NCBI GenBank assembly: GCA_003153375.1
Contig: PLYM01000253.1
Location: 17,929 to 81,928, forward strand
Direction: 5' to 3'
Length of the DNA stretch: 64,000 nucleotides
DNA from: Planctomycetaceae bacterium
Lineage (GTDB): Bacteria; Planctomycetota; Planctomycetia; Pirellulales; PALSA-1355
Shown: positions 63,863 to 64,000 of the stretch, one piece after another
Layout of the letters: each line of letters opens with the position of its first letter
Position numbering within the stretch: the first letter of the stretch is position 1
The notes under the pieces: generated by a model
The model's input: only the letters and a program-made list of their open reading frames with translations
Told to the model about the DNA's origin: nothing
The model's database searches: none
Made by a program: the position numbers and the translations under genes

Positions 63863-64000
63863 ATGCAGCACCAGCCTACGAGCGATCCCGCTAGGACTCC
63901 GGAAACCTGGCGGAAATTGCCGCGTGAATTTGAGACTTGTGCCGCCCAGCTGATGGCGTTGGCGGATCCTTGCCGAGTAATCGTTCACGCCCTGGTCCAC
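63863..64000 (+). CDS. Possible start of a gene cut by the window edge
   Basis: An ATG at 63863 opens a frame of 46 codons (MQHQPTSDPARTPETWRKLP, then FETCAAQLMALADP) that is still open at the edge. No strong ribosome-binding site is seen (GTGTCAAA precedes it). The composition is protein-like, but the piece is too short to identify. Confidence 0.3.
   Translation, partial: MQHQPTSDPARTPETWRKLPREFETCAAQLMALADPCRVIVHALVH

Overview
The window is a GC-rich (about 60-65%) chromosomal segment of a planctomycete, most likely of the Pirellulales. Lineage clues are a Planctomycete-type cytochrome C (PSCyt1/DUF1549) protein, a Tat-exported Gfo/Idh/MocA oxidoreductase, a DUF1570 exported metallopeptidase-like protein, a 54-residue peptide with the FQFNLRALFW-type signature, a divergent Dxs, many short lipoproteins of unknown function, and frequent GTG/TTG starts. 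I see no phage, transposase, CRISPR array, rRNA or tRNA. It reads as ordinary backbone DNA with housekeeping genes among lineage-specific exported proteins.

Layout. 1-5861 (all minus): truncated cytochrome/DUF1549 protein, aldo/keto reductase, lipoprotein, coiled-coil exported protein, small hypothetical, EcsC protein. 6099-15554: SDR and MiaE (+), SDR and LeuB (-), tiny membrane peptide (+), secreted nuclease and zinc-ribbon protein (-), HNH endonuclease and FG-GAP protein (+), 7Fe ferredoxin (-), sigma factor (+). 15626-25532: a domain-4-less phosphohexomutase-like protein and an aminotransferase (+), a lipoprotein, a DUF2752 protein, YmdB and RNase Y (-), an 894-bp dyad-rich gap, TilS (+), MFS transporter (-). 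25850-37228 is a long plus-strand run: GT39-like enzyme, giant AsmA-like protein, small protein, DapF, DUF374 acyltransferase, then the tight xseA-xseB-ispA-dxs operon, closed by a strong bidirectional terminator shared with a convergent cyclophilin.

38175-50035: ABC-F ATPase, lipoprotein, NAD kinase, exported protein, THUMP-like methyltransferase, two membrane/exported hypotheticals, PDZ protein, GNAT, and an isolated DnaA. 50049-54270 (-): Tat-exported oxidoreductase, DUF1570 protein, fused two-module ABC permease. 54480-58238 (+): HEAT lipoprotein, hairpin-rich leader, exported alpha-toroid-like protein, and a diadenylate cyclase with archaeal DacZ-like domain order. 58303-63442 (-): NnrE, an exported Cys-rich protein overlapping the 3' end of guaB, IMP dehydrogenase, and a heme-binding alpha-toroid protein.

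Functional themes: isoprenoid precursor supply (dxs, ispA), lysine/peptidoglycan (dapF), leucine (leuB-like), tRNA modification (tilS, miaE), RNA and nucleotide signalling (rny, ymdB, dacZ-like), DNA replication/repair (dnaA, xseAB), NAD metabolism (nadK, nnrE) and envelope functions. No complete new system stands out. The best leads are the DacZ-like cyclase, the truncated phosphohexomutase-like protein, the heme plus alpha-toroid protein, an in-frame TAG at the start of the AsmA-like gene, and two structured non-coding regions.
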